In this document: piece after piece, positions 15,099-15,995 of the stretch | How the letters are laid out: every line of letters begins with the position of its first letter | Position numbering within the stretch: position 1 is the first letter of the stretch | From: Paraprevotella sp. | GTDB lineage: Bacteria > Bacteroidota > Bacteroidia > Bacteroidales > Bacteroidaceae | DNA: 15,995 nt | Reading direction: 5' to 3' | NCBI GenBank assembly: GCA_017425765.1 | Contig: JAFOXE010000059.1 | Coordinates: 1-15,995, forward strand | Notes under the pieces: model-generated | What the model was told of the DNA's origin: nothing | The model's input: only the letters and a program-made list of their open reading frames with translations | Database searches by the model: none | Translations under genes and position numbers: made by a program

Positions 15099-15995
15099 TT
15101 ATTGACATACACGCTTCAATCGCTCCAAGAAGTCAGCCGCTTCGTCCATAGTTAAAGACAACGGTGGCAACAAACGTAGCACATTAGTACCACTACATCC
15201 GGTGAAGCAATGTTCTTCAAAGAGCAACTTCGTACGGATTTCTTTATAAGGAACATCTAATTCGATACCGATCATCAAACCCTTTCCACGAACATCCACT
15301 ACGTGTGGCAATTTCATCTCACGAATACTGTCTATTAGGTATTGACCAACCTTTGCGGCATTCTCAATCAATGAGTTCTCTTCAATAACATCTAACACGG
15401 CCAATGCCGCAACACAAGCTAAATGGTTTCCTCCAAAGGTTGTACCTAATTGTCCGTATGAGGGCACGAACTTAGGAGATATCAATACACCACCCACGGG
15501 GAATCCGTTACCAATACCTTTTGCCACGGTAATAATATCTGGAGTTACACCCAAATGTTGGTGTGCAAAGAACTTGCCCGAACGTCCGTATCCGCACTGG
15601 ATCTCATCACAAATCAGTACGGTGTTCGTTTCGTCGCAAAGAGCACGCAATCCATGCATAAACTCTGACGTAACCATGCGAATACCTCCCACGCCCTGGA
15701 TACATTCGATAATAACAGCACAGACATCGCCTTTTACCAGCTCTTTTTTCCATGCATCAAGGTCATTTAAGGGTAAATAGGTGACGTGTCCGTTAGCGTT
15801 AATCGGTGCTATAATCTTAGGATTCTGGGTGGCCTCAACCGCTAAAGAAGTACGCCCATGGAAGGCCTTTTCGGCCGATAAGATACGAGTACGACCGTTG
15901 TAGAAAGAGGCCAACTTCAACGCGTTTTCATTGGCTTCTGCTCCACTGTTAATCATGAAAAACTGATAGTCTTCATAACCGGATGCACGTCCTAC
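15099..15995 (-). CDS. argD: Acetyl/succinylornithine aminotransferase, cut by the right edge
   Basis: PLP enzyme (class III aminotransferase) exchanging an amino group between glutamate and N-acyl glutamate semialdehyde to give N-acylornithine. The window holds the C-terminal 298 residues. The reading frame stays open through the right edge (VGRASGYEDYQFF precedes the internal Met at 15956), so 15956 is not the start. Seen are NSGAEANENALKLA, FHGRT, the PLP-contacting DEIQCGYGRSG and the Schiff-base lysine in TVAKGIGNGFPVGG (codon near 15520), then GTTFGGNHLACVAA. The neighbouring succinylornithine transcarbamylase suggests succinylated substrates. Ornithine aminotransferase, which would feed proline synthesis, is the main alternative, given the pro genes beside it, but the AKGIGNGFPVGG form is the ArgD type. 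Confidence 0.92.
   Translation of the reverse strand, partial: VGRASGYEDYQFFMINSGAEANENALKLASFYNGRTRILSAEKAFHGRTSLAVEATQNPKIIAPINANGHVTYLPLNDLDAWKKELVKGDVCAVIIECIQGVGGIRMVTSEFMHGLRALCDETNTVLICDEIQCGYGRSGKFFAHQHLGVTPDIITVAKGIGNGFPVGGVLISPKFVPSYGQLGTTFGGNHLACVAALAVLDVIEENSLIENAAKVGQYLIDSIREMKLPHVVDVRGKGLMIGIELDVPYKEIRTKLLFEEHCFTGCSGTNVLRLLPPLSLTMDEAADFLERLKRVCQ

Noticed and set aside
1..15995. Mobile elements, CRISPR arrays, tRNA or rRNA genes, defence systems
   Set aside because: I found no regularly spaced repeats, transposase or integrase motifs, tRNA-like cloverleafs or rRNA signatures on either strand.

Overview
This is chromosomal DNA from a member of the Bacteroidales, probably of the Bacteroides/Prevotella type. 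Four things point there. Promoters have the Bacteroidetes form (TAnnTTTG at -7 with an upstream TTG) and starts lack Shine-Dalgarno sites. One gene encodes an N-succinylornithine transcarbamylase, an enzyme typical of this group. There is a NigD-like lipoprotein. Finally, a TPP-riboswitch operon carries a TonB receptor, a PnuC-type transporter and a thiamine pyrophosphokinase. Nearly everything is core metabolism or housekeeping. I see no phage, IS element, CRISPR array, tRNA or rRNA, and no convincing new multi-gene system.

Layout. (1) Bases 1-1032, minus: a family 2 glycosyltransferase with two C-terminal membrane segments. It is broken by an apparent one-base frameshift near 443-446 and runs off the left edge. 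(2) 1128-2174: efp (minus) and rpmH (plus) leave back-to-back promoters, and each ends in a hairpin terminator. (3) 2180-6989, plus: a run of five genes for a membrane-anchored PASTA protein, the RluD-type pseudouridine synthase, D-Ala-D-Ala ligase, a PlsC-like acyltransferase and a NigD-like lipoprotein. It closes with two consecutive hairpins, the second a strong terminator. (4) 6990-10754, plus: about 110 bases with nothing recognisable, then a promoter, a TPP riboswitch, and the thiamine uptake operon (outer-membrane receptor, inner-membrane PnuT, thiamine pyrophosphokinase). (5) 10810-10852: a terminator shared by convergent genes. (6) 10867-15995, minus: argD (cut by the right edge), proC, proB, proA and the succinylornithine transcarbamylase, in that transcription order. 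This joins proline synthesis with part of arginine synthesis, two pathways that both start from glutamate.

How the parts work together. In the thiamine block the receptor brings thiamine across the outer membrane, PnuT lets it cross the inner membrane, and the kinase traps it as TPP, which then shuts the operon through the riboswitch. In the minus-strand block, ArgD makes N-succinylornithine and the transcarbamylase makes N-succinylcitrulline, while ProB, ProA and ProC turn glutamate into proline. The 2.2-6.2 kb block combines cell-wall precursor synthesis (Ddl), a PASTA-domain envelope protein, rRNA modification and a probable lipid acyltransferase.

Points most worth a second look: the frameshifted glycosyltransferase; the TPP aptamer whose 5' P1 strand seems to pair with an upstream sequence and not with a 3' partner; a perfect inverted repeat just inside the receptor coding sequence; and serine at the substrate-selecting position of the transcarbamylase.
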